A DNA stretch of 50,973 bases, from NCBI GenBank assembly GCA_037447655.1, contig JBBHKE010000368.1:1-50973 (forward strand). Direction: 5' to 3'. The notes under the pieces are model-generated. The model did not search any database. It was given only the letters and a program-made list of their open reading frames with translations, and had not been told where the DNA came from. Below, one piece after another: positions 1-11,186 of this stretch; within the stretch, counting starts at the first letter, position 1; each line of letters starts with the position of its first letter. Made by a program: the position numbers and the translations under genes. The stretch is from Zygnema cylindricum. Its lineage: Eukaryota; Streptophyta; Zygnematophyceae; Zygnematales; Zygnemataceae.

Positions 1-63
1 AATACAAACAAAAACAAAACACAGATAAAAAATAAGAACCAGAAAAGGAGTGGTGTGTCTTAC
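1..63 (-). other. KRR1 intron 1 (partial)
   Basis: On the minus strand the KRR1 exon is followed at once by a GTAAGA splice donor (bases 63 down to 58). Intron sequence, A-rich on the plus strand, runs off the left edge. No acceptor is in the window. The donor falls after the first base of a codon, so the next residue would be completed by exon 2; the family expects Glu there (YRE), which fits a codon starting with G. Confidence 0.75.
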
Positions 64-274
64 CTCTATATTGCGGAAAAAGAGTTGCAAAGGAACTCTC
101 CTCTAAAAGACCTGAAGGATTCCATGAAGGATCAAAAGGCTCTATCTTCCAGTGGTCAATATCATCTGAATCCCATGGCTTAGGTTTATCATGTTTTTGC
201 TTTTTTTTTCCTTGAGAGTTTCGAGGAACATCATCATCTTCTTCTTCTTCCGCTCGATCGGTTGAGGAAGCCAT
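64..274 (-). CDS. KRR1: KRR1 small-subunit processome component, first coding exon (5' end only)
   Basis: KRR1 is a nucleolar KH-domain protein of the small-subunit processome, needed for 18S rRNA processing and 40S subunit assembly. The exon encodes 70 residues plus one base from an ATG at 274. It opens with a short acidic stretch (EEEEDDD) and a basic patch (GKKKQKHDK). It then enters the conserved N-terminal signature [18 protein letters not shown], followed by [15 protein letters not shown], which I recognise from KRR1 proteins; the KPKPW block is typical of the plant form. The exon ends exactly at a consensus GTAAG donor. The KH region lies in later exons beyond the left edge. The start is chosen because it is the only in-frame ATG ahead of the conserved block. 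The frame is intact and, unlike nearly everything else here, free of stops. Family assignment is from remembered sequence, not a search. Confidence 0.88.
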
Positions 275-570
275 GACTTGTTAGCTGCAAGGGTTCAGAA
301 AAAACGGAGTTTCAAGAGAGAGAATCAAGATAGGCCCAAGTGTTTAAGGAGATGAGGAAGGGATGACAAAAATTGTGCGAAGGTTTTGGACGAGCTGAGG
401 AGGAATAGACAGCTCTGAAGGGAAAAGCATCAACAAGAAAAAGCAATGAATGCATACGATAAGATAAAAAAGAAAAAGAACTGATGGATCGTAAAGGAGC
501 GTACTGTATTTTATAGAAAAAGAGGACGAAAAGTTCTTAAAAGTACGAGAGTTTACGATGACGTCGTAAC
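275..570 (-). promoter_or_regulatory. Putative KRR1 5' leader and core promoter
   Basis: Upstream of the KRR1 ATG the minus strand carries a TATAAAA box at 515-509. This would place transcription start near 480 and give a leader of about 200 nt. A GACGTCATC element, an ACGT-core bZIP-type site, lies near 555-565. No repeat terminus falls between these and the ATG. The TATA box and bZIP core are seen in the sequence; their use is inferred. Confidence 0.4.
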
Positions 571-3095
571 AAAGTGATGACGCTTGATAAATTTGAACTG
601 TTTGAGCATCACCTGTTCCAACATCCGTTCAAACTGGAAGCAAATGTGCGCTTGCAATGTGAAATGAGTAAATGTATCACAAATAGTGAAGGATTTTCAA
701 TCGGAGCTTACTTCCAGTTTCTGTTTTCGGTCACATTGCATCCTGCAGATAGTGCAGAGACCGTATTGGCCCACATTAGTTCAAGGCGAACAAAGTTATT
801 TCAAGGCCAAATGTTTTTTTCTGACAGAATAAAGAGTAACTCTATGTGAAAGCTTGATCTAAAACAAAAGTGAATATTATGATAGAAAAAAACGATGTTT
901 AAACCGTCTATGCACAAAGCATGATTGAATAATTTGTTGAAGGGCAATAAAGGATAGAGGTGAAACCCCAACATATTTCAAACATAGCAAACGCAAACAA
1001 AAAATATAAATCTGAAATTGAAAGCTAAAAAACAAAGACTTCACTATACTAGCACAAAACACTGCTCCATACCGTAAAATAAAAGAAAGAGTGTGATCTC
1101 CACCAGCCAACGAATATGCCACGCTAAAGGTCAAATTTACAACAATCACATATATGCATCGAGAGGCGCAACATAATTCTCAAGTCCATGACCATCATTC
1201 GCCACTATGTTTTCTCGAATAATGGTTTAATATTGGGCACGTTGAAAGAAGGCAAAGATATATTGGCGATGGGAATCCGACATGAGAGGTGTGGATGGGT
1301 TTCCAAGTCCATTAACTTAGAAAAGTCGGCGCACACAATCACATAAGAAGTTGTCGAAAGATGATTTTAAGGTCTCGAAGATCTCCAACGCAAATGGTAT
1401 GAAGTTGTCATCACGGTCTCAATATGCATAGTCTTGATCCTCTGAGGCCACTGCATCTCGAGCATCGACAAACATGCGTAGTGTTATGTCTGAGGAAGCA
1501 TGAGATGTCGAAAAGTTTTTAAGAACTATGTCACCTAATGTTATTGCAACTCCGTGCAAAAACATGAAATCCACTAAGGGGTCGCGAGTACCTTACATCG
1601 AGAACCTGGTGTGAGTATAGGGACCCTTAATGTTTTATTACATACCATATGTCTCTTCTTTTATTGCAAATATGACATCTCTAAAGATATTATGTGTTGT
1701 TGATTTCTCCCCAATATGCCCTACTCATCTATAAGTAAATCGCATATGCAATGGGGCGTGCCCGATCGTGAGATTGATGCAAGTCTATGCTTATTGAATT
1801 ACGTAGAGATAGAAAAAGCAAAACAAGGCAAAAAATAGTGTAGCAACAAACAAAAATCTAACCCTTAGCCTTTAATGAGAGGAAAATTAACTGCCTACCT
1901 AAACTAAAAAGAGCGGCCATGTAACTTTTGTAAAATTAAAGACAACCAAATCTTGTAAGTTCTTTTGGGTGATGAGGGAAAGACAAAGAGGAATTTCCTA
2001 TTCAACCTTATTTAATAAAAGTGAACGAGCACATGATAACAATTGTTGACACGGTAATGAACCCTCGCCAACTTTAAAAGACACGAAATAAGAGTGTCGT
2101 CTACCAACAAACGGGAAGTGATGAAAGTTACCACCGTAACCCATAAGTTTTTGACGTTATGGGTCGTAGGAGTCATTGGAGACACCTAAAACACATTGGT
2201 AAATAACTTGTCTATGGGCAGTTAACCATTCCGAGAGATAAAAAATACGGTGTTCAACAAGTTGATGTACAATCATAAGGAAAAAATCATCAAGATGTGA
2301 AAGAGGAAATAAAAGAGGAATAGGAGAAAAAAAATCATTAAGGGTGATTGGCAAACAAATGTACAACAACAATGAAACAATTAACAAAATCTGAAAGAGG
2401 AAATCAAAGACAAGTACAAGGAAAAGGAATCACCGAATACAACTGGTGTTCTGCAAGAGAAATAGTTTACAAAGTTGTTTATCGATAAGTTTTGAAAGGT
2501 TCTCAAATTGGGCAAATTCATCTAACAAAACTTCATCGGGGAACCAATTCACAAAAGCAGGGGGGCCCTATACGATAATGTCAAGCTTTGATGGCATATT
2601 TGGGAAAAAAAAAACATAAAAAGTCGAAATTGGGAAAAACATTTGGTGGGATATCTGTACGGCATCGTGAGACACATTTTTTTTTTTTTACGGAAAAACA
2701 TATATTAGAATGTTGTTTGTAGAAATGATAAAAGGTAAAATAGCCAACTTGAAGCGCGTAGGTGAGTTGAAAAAAATATATAAGTTATTCAAAATTTACC
2801 ATAACGAGTATTTGTTAATTTCAAAGTTTTGAGGTTCCATAACCGTACTCTCGTCAGATAAAGAGGGAGCTTCAATTGGAGTAAAAAACACGACCAAAGG
2901 ATAAAAGTTGGTTTATTGGAGACAAGATATTTATTAGTATGCAAAATATGACATTATGATTTTCACGTGCACCGCGAGCAACCCGACGGGGTTATAAGTT
3001 TAAGATATTAAAAGATGGCAACAAAAAAAAAAAAAAAACATGCCCAACTACTATGTTGACCACTTCGCTTCGCTCCAAGGTGAGATGGTCAATAT
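571..3095. other. Intergenic region, nothing recognised
   Basis: About 2.5 kb with no recognisable gene, RNA or transposon domain. Open frames are short and overlap on both strands, with no coding-like wording. Homopolymer runs occur near 2610, 2672 and 3020. This is the spacer between the KRR1 promoter and the copia-1 insertion. Old, unrecognisable transposon sequence is possible. Confidence 0.5.
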
Positions 3096-3101
3096 AGGTT
3101 T

Positions 3102-3982
3102 TGTTGTTTTACAACCACCGGTGCTGGAGGAGGAGCAACCGTAGTAGTAGAAGTTGACATGATACACTCTCAGAAGCTATCAAGAATCCTATCAAATAGT
3201 TGTTTACAAGTGTTCACCAAATCTTATACAACACTCAAAACTTCACAAAAATCTATCACAAAATAGAGCAGCATAAACATTGACAACTCCCAAAGTTTCA
3301 TTACAATTGATTTAACAATGCTCAAGATATAATACTCAGAAGTTTCCCAAAAATTGTTTCAAGTTTTACTACTTGGAAGTCTAGATACATGAAATGCTCT
3401 AAGTCCTAAGTCTATTACTCTCGGTGTTGTACCGCCGATACAAGTGTACTTGAGGGTTACGTCCAAAATCAACTCGCCTACTAAGATCTACGTGTTCTTA
3501 ATCCTTCCAACCCAATCTACCATGGTACAGTCAATACTACTCAGAATCTATACTAAGTGATTGTACAAATACTTGTCGGCTAAGTCACTCGTGATACTCT
3601 CATGAATCTCGTCCGTTGACTTGATTCATATCAATCGCAGTTGCGTTGTCCCGTACTCAATCACATTCATATTACCCGCGGCTGCGTTGTCCTGTACCGA
3701 ATCATATCCAAGATAACCCCAGTTGTGTTGTCCGTATGGATTATATTCAAAATAACCGCAGTTGCGTTGTCCTGTTTGCGTCCAAGCTGCGCTGTTCTAT
3801 CTGCGTCGCAGCTGCGCTGGTTTGTTTGCATAGCAGCTGTGGTGTTCTATCTGCGTCGCACTTGCGTTGTCCTGTACTGCACTAAAGTGATGCCGCATGT
3901 CTTTGTGAAACTTGCGCTACAAATTACTACCTTTCTGTCGTCAAACTAATTTACTGAGACTTAAAGCTTTCCAAATTCAACC
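3102..3982 (-). repeat. Copia-1 3' LTR (881 bp)
   Basis: Homologous along its length to 8428-9322. It includes at its 3' end the first 20 or so codons of gag (MSTSTTT start at 3159), stopping after an ACAACA hexamer, where the following sequence diverges from the 5' copy. The 5' dinucleotide is GG where the other LTR has TG. It sits directly after the TAGGGGAG polypurine tract. Confidence 0.8.
3633..3890 (-). repeat. CAGCTG-rich minisatellite inside copia-1 LTR
   Basis: An irregular tandem array of units built on cgcagctgcg followed by ttgtcctg, spaced by 20-40 bases. It recurs at 8975-9225 in the other LTR with single-base differences. CAGCTG is a palindrome, so the array is rich in short dyads. 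It lies in the U3-like part of the LTR. Confidence 0.65.
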
Positions 3983-4014
3983 CTCCCCTAAAGCTTTAGA
4001 CTCAATGTATCAAC

Positions 4015-4200
4015 GTAGGCGTAGCTGAGATGCCAGAGCAGCGCAGCTGCGATGTTGAAATAGCGCAGCATGACAGCATAGCAACTCAACAAATCGGCTA
4101 GTCAACTAGTCCCACTGTATCTCGATGTTAGACTAGCGCAGCATGGCTGTATCGCAGTGCAACATCTCAACTAGTCACCTAGTCCCACTGCATCCCTACA
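4015..4200 (-). repeat. Imperfect direct repeat before the copia-1 polypurine tract
   Basis: Two copies of a unit with tagcgcagcat at one end and tagtcccactg at the other, about 80-100 bp apart, lie between the RNase H remnant and the polypurine tract. The wording (gcgcagctgcgatg) resembles the LTR minisatellite, so the unit may derive from it. Confidence 0.5.
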
Positions 4201-4694
4201 ATACTTCAGCTAAGGAGCAGGAAGAGCTTTAGTGAGCATATCAGCTATCATTTTTTCATCTAACAAATAGTATAATTTAATCGCCCGGGAAAACACTTTT
4301 TCTTTTACAAAATGTAATCTTACATCCATATGCTTACACTTGAAGTGGTGACTGGGGTTAGAGGCAATGGCAATGGCAGGTTGGTTATTTTACCAGATCA
4401 CCTGTGGGCCAACCTGCATGTATTCCAATTCTTGCAAGATGGATTTCACCCATATGAGTTCTTTGAGGGCCGAGCTCGCTACCATGTATTCTGACTCCAT
4501 TCTCGATTGTGCCGTGACCTTTTGAAGTTTGCTGCTCCCGTAGCAAGTCCCGCTCCCAATTTGTAGAACGAATCTCGTGGTGGATTTTCCGGCTTGGCAT
4601 CTCGCCATAGCTTGCATCACTCCATGTTTGCAGCTTCACTTCTCCTCCGTCTAGTGTGAGTTTGAGGTCTTTGGTTCCTACCAAATATCTTAAG

Positions 4695-4818
4695 ACTCTC
4701 CTTGCTACATCACGGTCAGATTATCTAGGGTTTTCTAGACTTTTAGCTCAGTACCCACTCTCCTTGCTACATCACGGTCAGATTATCTAGGGTTTTCTAG
4801 ACTTTTAGCTCAGTACCC
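4695..4818. repeat. Exact 62-bp tandem duplication
   Basis: The unit at 4695-4756 is repeated without visible change at 4757-4818, between the reverse transcriptase and RNase H parts of copia-1. The length is not a multiple of three, so it shifts the frame. Perfect identity suggests it is much younger than the element. Confidence 0.9.
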
Positions 4819-5384
4819 CAACTGCTGCAGCAATATCAGGACGAGTACAGTTCATGAAATATATTAAACTTCCCACTATTTGTCTGTAAGGTATTAGTGT
4901 AATAACATCATCCTCCCCTGACTCTAAATACTCACTAACAATAACACCCGGTTGTGTCTCTTCTCCCTCTAACTTCAGTCGATACTTCATTGGACTGAAA
5001 CACCCTTTCGCCCCCCGCATTCCATACTCATCTAACATCTTCCCAATAGCCTCTTTTTGAGTAAACTTTATTAATCTCTTATTTCTATCCCTTTCTACCT
5101 GAATACCCAAAATACATTTTGCCTCACCGAGGTCTTTCATCTCGAACCATGAATTTAAAGCAGCTTTGACTTTGTTAATTTCAGCCATTGATTTGCAAAT
5201 TAATAATAGATCATCTACATACACTGCTATATATACTATCCCATCCTCACCCTTTTGAACGTAAACATAATGATCAGAGCTTATCTTTTGAAATCTTAGG
5301 CTAGTTAAGAATTCGTCAAGCTTCATATTTCATTGCCTGCTGGCTTGTTTTAGACCGTATAAAGATTTTAACAATTTGCATACT

Positions 5385-5497
5385 TTTTTTTAGGGTTTTA
5401 AAACCCTAAAATATACCTATATATACTTGTATATATGCATATATATACATATATACATATATGTATACACATATATACATATATATATATTCCAAGT
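5385..5497. repeat. TA-rich microsatellite inside copia-1 reverse transcriptase
   Basis: An array of atata, tacat and gtata words interrupts the polymerase frame just before LKSLYGLKQ. It is bordered on the left by a short palindrome, agggttttaaaaccct (5392-5407). It could be an expanded simple repeat or the core of a small AT-rich insertion. Confidence 0.8.
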
Positions 5498-6122
5498 GTT
5501 CTTTTCGTGGCTCTGCATACATTTCAAGCTGCTGTATGTAAATTGTCTCTTATTGCACTCCATGCAAGAAAGTCGTTTTTACATCCATTTGATGTATTTC
5601 CATATCTACTATAGCAGCTAGGGACAGCAAGATCCTAACTGTCAAAAATCTTACAACCGGAGAAAATGTTTCTTCAAAATCAATTCCTTCTTTTGATTAT
5701 ACCCCTTTGCCACAAGCCTAACCTTATATCGTTCATTAGTGTTATCGCGATTTAGCTTCACCTTGAATACCCATTTGCTGCCGATCTCTATTTTGTCTGG
5801 AGGAAGATCTAGAAGCTCCAATGTTTAAGCCTCCATGATCGATTTCATTTCATCTTTTGTTGCCTCGATCCAATGATTTCGCTCTAGTGATGGGAAGGCC
5901 TCTCGGTTGATTAGAGGTTCCTTGAGGCTGCCGATAAGGCAAAGTGAGAGCTTGCTTGGGGGCGGCTGCTGGATCTCTTTCCCTCGAAAATTCTGAGGCT
6001 GAGATCGTCGGATCTCGCGCATTCCGTTTCTGTCTCTGGTGTTGATCCGCAGGTATTGACCGTTGTTGTCTCGGCTCGAACTGAACTTGCACCTCAAAAG
6101 AATGTTGAGAAACTGGAGTATC

Positions 6123-7044
6123 CTATACTTGTTTGAAAATAGGCTGATTGTAGTCCATAATGATATATTCTTGCACCTTTTGTTGTTTTTGGACATTTGT
6201 CAAGGTGAATAAATCTACCGAATCAAGCTCATCTTTCACTATAATATTTTGAGCCACAGTTATCTTTTGTTTCTCAACAACAAAGACACTATAACCTTTG
6301 GAGTGGTCATCATATCCTAACAGAATACCCGATAACCCTTTAGGCTCCATTTTCCATCTATCTTGTGATGTATCTAAAATGGAGCATTTGCTACCAAAAA
6401 CTTTAAAATGACTAACATCAAGTTTCTTGCTAGTCCAGATTTCATAAGGCGTAGTCTCTACTGATCTAGACCCTATTCTATTCTTAATATAGACTGCACA
6501 ATTTAGAGGCTCAGCCAAGAATTTCGGATCCACATTTTTATCTTTAAGCATTAACTTAGAGCTCTCTGTGAGGGTTCTATTTAATCTCTCTGAAACTCCA
6601 TTTTGTTCCGGTGAATATGGAGCAGTCAACATATGACTTATACCTTCCTCGAGTAAAAAGGTCTCAAATTCCTTCGATGTATATTCCCCACCATTGTCCG
6701 ATCTCAGTGCCAAAATTGGCAAATTGTGTAGTTTCTCCACCCAAGCTTTATAGTGTTTGAAGTGACTAAACACTTCGTTTTTTTCTTTTATGAAATAAAC
6801 CTTTGTAAATCTTGAAAAATCGTCTGTGAAGGTGACCATATATTTCATCCCCGACAGATGCTTCCTTTACAAGACCAAAAACATCTGAATGAATTTGTTG
6901 TAAAAGTCTAGTTGACTGATGTTCGGACTCCGTAGGGAATGGCAGTCTGTGTATTTTTCCTAAAACACAACCATCATATGTTTTAACCGGCTGATTTGTT
7001 ACAAAGACACCATCTATTTTGCAACCAAGGAACATTTTTCTCAA
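6123..7044 (-). pseudogene. Copia-1 pre-integrase domain and integrase
   Basis: The best preserved coding block of copia-1. The pre-integrase part (7044 to about 6850) contains KTYDGCVLGK and HSDVFGL. The integrase core (6848-6123, about 241 residues) has the D-D-35-E triad: Asp in FTDDFSR (residues 9-10), Asp51 in SDNGGEY, and Glu87 in EQNGVSER, with exactly 35 residues between the last two. A C-terminal HFKVFGSKC and GILLGYDDHSKGY block follows, typical of copia integrases. The two parts are in different frames near 6850, so the polyprotein is broken. Known role: inserting element cDNA into the genome, with a 5-bp target duplication. Confidence 0.87.
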
Positions 7045-7457
7045 ACTGTCATAATTTACATGCCCTAATCTTGTATGCTACAACTCATCTGAGTGCACAA
7101 CACCGGAGTACAGAACATCATTCTCCTTGGTATTAGCCTTATCCATACGGTACATCTTGCTATCATCTCTAGTACTTATAATCGCAACCTTGCCATTCTG
7201 CTAACAACATGCCGACCATTTTTCACATTGATCTCAAAGCCTTTACTTTCTACCAAAAACGTAGAAAACATATTTTTCTTAAAGTCAGGAACAAAGAGGA
7301 CTTTGTGAAGCGTCCTTTAAGTTTCTTTTCCCTCTACATCAACGAGCAAGGATACATCACCCATAGCACGAGTTTGAACACTCATGCCACATGCATAGTA
7401 AATATCCCTTTCCAGTGTTGATTTCAAATTTTTGAAGATACTCTTGTTCCAGCACAT

Positions 7458-8486
7458 CTAGGCTGACGCTATTGTATCTATTATCCATCTAGGGTCCTTT
7501 GGGCCCTCCATTGCTACCGCCATGGCAAACAGATCCGATTCATCTTTTTCAGAAATGTTGAAAGTGTCGTCGTAGTGCGACGAAGATGACGAATAAGTGC
7601 ATTTCCACGAGGTGTACGCCCCGTGAAGCCTTTGTAAAATAGGCTCTGTTGCCATTCGGCCTGTATAAACCTTTTTCAGTAGCTTTTTTAAGCTTAGGAC
7701 AAAACTTATATCCATGACCTCTCTCACTGCAATGGAAACAAGCATTGTTGTACTGTCTTTTTCCACTCTGATTAAACTGTTTAAACTGATTCTGTGAATT
7801 AACTTGATTTTTTTGCTGATTAAAATATCTCTTTCTCTCAAAGTCTGTATTCAAAGCCTCCACTTCCTCACGATTGAGAATCTTAGTTGTCGCTTCCTCC
7901 TATAGTAAAATATTGATCGCTAACTGCAAAGTCCAGCTAGTCTTATCTTTTTGTTTGAACGCATCAAACGCTCCATTCATACTACTAGGGAGACCTCTCA
8001 TTAGCAATATTGCTTGTTGAAATTGAGGAAACTTGCCCCTTGCACAAACATGGGCATCTAGAAGGATGCGAAATTTGATTTTATACTCAGCCATCGTTCA
8101 GCCAGTGTACTTTTAGTCCCAAATTTTTCCAGCCAACCAAAGTTCTTCTTGGACATTAGCTTTTTTATAATCATTTTTAAGAGATTTCCAGATGTCAATT
8201 GCCTTTTTCATTTTTATACGAGACATAACTAAGTCCTCGATATACAAATTTTTTAAATAGAACCAGCCTGCGTATTGTTTTTAGACCAAGACGGATCAGA
8301 TTCATCCAGGGAACCATCCAATATATCTAATAGATTAACATTTTCAAAGTGAGTCTCCACACTATTGGCCCAGTAAACATATTTCTTTCCTGAGAAGATA
8401 TGAATTCTTGATGACAAGCCGAGAACCTGTTGTTCTACAACAACGGGTGTTGGTGGAAGAGCAGCAGTAGTAGTAGAAGTTGACAT
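7458..8486 (-). pseudogene. Copia-1 Gag with zinc knuckle and protease remnant
   Basis: Starts at an ATG (8486) inside the 5' LTR and reads across the LTR end into IFSGKKYVYWANSVETHF, a copia Gag N-terminus. A frameshift follows before AILLMRGLPSSM (about 8020). A CX2CX4HX4C knuckle, CFHCSERGHGYKFC, lies near 7740-7700. Near 7490-7461 WIIDTIAS stands where the protease motif DSGAS is expected, so the active-site serine-glycine is lost. Gag packages the RNA and forms particles; the protease matures the polyprotein. At least two frameshifts are visible. Confidence 0.82.
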
Positions 8487-9322
8487 GATACACTCTCATA
8501 AGCTATCACGAATATTACCAAACAGTTGTTTACAAGTGTTCACCAAATTTTATACAAGAATCAAAACTTCACAAAACTCTATCACAACATAGAGCAGCAT
8601 AAACACTAACAACTCCCAAAGTTTTAGTAGAATTGACCCAACAATGCTCAAGATAGAATACTCAGAAGTTTCCCAAAAATTGTTTGCAGTTTTACTACTT
8701 AGAAGTCTAGATACATGAAATAAGTCCTAAGTCCTAAATCTAAGTCCTAAGTCTTATACTCTCGCTGTTGTACCGCCGATACAAGTGTATCGGAGAGGTA
8801 CGTCCAAAATCAACCCGCCTACTGAGATCTACGTTTTTTTAATCTTGCGAACCCAATCTACCATCGTACAGTTAATATTACTCAGAATCTATACTAAGTG
8901 ATTGTACAAATACTTGTCGGCTAAGTCACTTGTGATACTCTTATAAATCTCGTCCGTTGACTTAATTCATATCAATCGCAGCTGCGATATCCCATACCGA
9001 ATCACATTCATATTACCCGCAACTCTATGTCCTGTACCAAATCATATCCCAGATAACCCCAGCTGTGTTGTCCGTATGGATCATATGCAAAATAACCGCA
9101 GCTGCGTTGTCCTGTCTGCGTCCCAGCTGCGCTAGTCTGTTTGCGTCGCAGCTGCGCTGTTTTGTCTGAATAGCAGCTGCGGTGTTCTGTCTGCGTTGCA
9201 CTTGCTTTGTCCTGTACTGCACTAAAGTGATGCCGCATGTCTTTGTGAAACTTGCGCTACAAATTATAACCTTTCTTTTGTCACACTAATTTACTGAAAC
9301 TTAAAGCTTTCCAAAATCAACA
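8428..9322 (-). repeat. Copia-1 5' LTR (895 bp)
   Basis: Begins TGTTGATTTTGG at 9322 and ends ACAACA at 8428. The next bases, GGTTCTCGGC, occupy the primer-binding position and resemble a mutated GGTTATGGGC. The LTR contains the CAGCTG minisatellite (8975-9225) and, near its end, the gag ATG at 8486. AGGTTT follows at 9323-9328 as the target duplication. Confidence 0.82.
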
Positions 9323-9406
9323 AGGTTTTAAAGCTTGTACCGCAGGGTCCCAAAGAGGGTAAATTGTTAAGCTGGTCGTGAATAAGGGTTATTAAGGCTT
9401 GTAGCG

Positions 9407-10404
9407 TGTAACAATAATAGTGGATCGAACTTGTTCGTAAATGGGTATTTAAGTGATACGAATATAGAGTTTTGAATTTGGTAGACGTCCGTGAAAGATC
9501 GCATGATTTGGAGTTTTATTTTAAAAGATAAAGCGAGTAGTGTATTTAGGCGACAACGCAAGGTCAAAATTACAAGCTTGTGTTCATTGTAAAGGGCTTA
9601 TGGTCAAACTAATCGTGGAATTTCAGGCGCACGTTTAAAGAGTACCAAATGAATCAATATTTCGTTTGGTATGCAAGATGGTTGTTTCTCACATGTTTTA
9701 GTACGAAACGTCACTTTCACTTTATGGAATTTCGTAGGTAGTTTCGCGTGTGAAATTTGAGATGCACGTATGTGCGAAGTCGCGTTTCGATTGGCGCGCA
9801 ATTTTGCACGTAAATGTTACGTAGTGAAATGTAGCGTTTGATTTGTTAGTAAATCCTTTGTAGTTAATAAGTGATTTCGGTAAGTTTGAGTCCTTGCTGA
9901 TCCATGATTGGCCCAGGTAAAACCTGTTCAACGGAGCGTTGACTTTAGCTCAGGTAAATCCTGTTCAACGAAGCGTTGACTCTGGCCTGGCGAGTCTAGA
10001 GCGATGATGGATAATTAGTGAAGTCTAAGAGGAGAGTAAACATCTTTTCCTTTAGAAAAATTGGTGGAAATTGTGACAGATCATGGTTTTGAGCGAATAA
10101 TACCATATAAGAGCAATGACATTTTTGCACTGAAATCTCTTACAAACTAAGTAGTGTTTTAGTAGTTAAGAGATAGAATTATTTAAGAGTTGAGAGGTGT
10201 GGAAATACTTTAATAAGAAGGGTTGAGCCACAAGGTCAAGACCCCAACCTAATGTTATGTGGACATAAGCTTCTTCTAATTTAAAATTTATTTCTTTATG
10301 TGAGTGCTTTCCAATGTGAATGTGTAATTTTTGAATGTGTGGAATGTGTGGTTAAAATTGATTGTAGTAATGGGATTTTTTGAGAGGTAGAAGATCCTAT
10401 TACA
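9407..10404 (+). repeat. Gypsy LTR 1 (998 bp)
   Basis: Begins TGTAACA and ends CTATTACA, so the ends are short inverted repeats. Homologous to 14141-15107, 20299-21274 and 26844-28734. A 34-bp motif, caggtaaaacctgttcaac with its continuation, is tandemly duplicated at about 9914-9985, unlike in LTRs 2 and 3. Confidence 0.88.
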
Positions 10405-10406
10405 TA

Positions 10407-10423
10407 TGGTATCGGAGCTTTGG
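10407..10423 (+). other. Primer-binding site of gypsy-1
   Basis: TGGTATCGGAGCTTTGG starts two bases after the LTR end. It closely matches the standard initiator tRNA-Met complement (TGGTATCAGAGC). The equivalent at 15110 in gypsy-2 has decayed to TGGTATAAAGC. Confidence 0.8.
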
Positions 10424-11186
10424 TTAGAAACAATGGAGAAGTTTGCTCACCCGAAAATCGACTGAAGTGACCGGTGAGGGTGCTCTAACCCCATGTAGGT
10501 GGAACCACAATGTGAAGTGGTAGGGAATTGGAGGGAAACTAAGTGACCACACTGTCAGCGACCGTTAGTTAGATGTGGGGCGTGCTTAGGTCATCAAGAC
10601 CCAGGCATGGTGGGCAGTGTAGCCACCGCTGAAGCTCACTCCAATTACGTAGAGGCGAAACAAACTTGCCTTATCCTAGCGATGATTCATGTGTAGAGGG
10701 AGGGTTTGAAGCCATAAACGGTGAGGATTTGAGGATTAAAGAGTAAAAGATCTTGATGTAGTGGGAAATGGGAAATTTGCTAACCAAAGAGAAGAAAAGT
10801 GGATTACTATACTTCTTCAAATAGCAAAAGAATTCAGAAATGACTTAAAACTATTCAAACCCTAATTTTGTTACCTTTAAGAGCTTTATCTTTTACTGTT
10901 GCAAAATTTATTGTTGAATCTTACCTTTGAGAGCTTTCAAATTTGTTGTTGCAAAAGTTGTGGAAATTCTACCCTTTCGGCATCATTGTTTGGGAATTTG
11001 AAAAATTGAATGTGTACTAACTTATTCTCAATGTCTTATTGATTTCTCAGGTTTGATATTTTTCAAAGGATTTGTTAAGGAGAATAACTCTTGGATTGGA
11101 GCAATTTGAGGACTAGAAATCTGCAACAAGTTTCTTTGGGAAATTGTTTTCTATCTTTCATTTTGCTTCAATTTATTGTGTAATAT

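Larger units (their letters stand above)
4385..6122 (-). pseudogene. Copia-1 reverse transcriptase and RNase H (broken)
   Basis: Ty1/copia polymerase region in pieces. The N-terminal part (6122-5640) carries a HWIEATKDEM-like start and a region translating to KWVFKVKLNRD, then loses frame. After a TA-rich insertion the frame resumes with LKSLYGLKQASRQ. Here a TGA replaces the tryptophan codon expected after RQ, and the frame continues to 4805 with the catalytic motif YVDD near residue 38 of that piece and PYRQIVGSLIYF. RNase H is split across two frames (4684-4385), with TWSDASYG and SRMESEYMVASS still readable. Known role: copying element RNA into cDNA. At least one nonsense codon, two frameshifts, a tandem duplication and an insertion make it non-functional. 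Confidence 0.85.
3102..9322 (-). mobile_element. Copia-1: full-length, decayed Ty1/copia retrotransposon
   Basis: A 6.2-kb element on the minus strand. The 5' LTR is 9322-8428 (starts TGTTGA, ends ACAACA) and the 3' LTR is 3982-3102 (ends ACAACA). The direct repeat AGGTTT flanks it at 3096-3101 and 9323-9328; a 5-bp target duplication is usual for copia, so AGGTT with a chance sixth base is likely. The order gag, zinc knuckle, protease, integrase, reverse transcriptase, RNase H is the Ty1/copia order. A purine tract (TAGGGGAG, 3990-3983) abuts the 3' LTR. Frameshifts, stops, a 62-bp tandem duplication and a TA-microsatellite insertion make it inactive. Confidence 0.88.

Noticed and set aside
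574-849. 91-codon open frame upstream of KRR1
   Set aside because: No recognisable family, no splice or promoter context of its own, and it overlaps the inferred KRR1 promoter region; probably chance.
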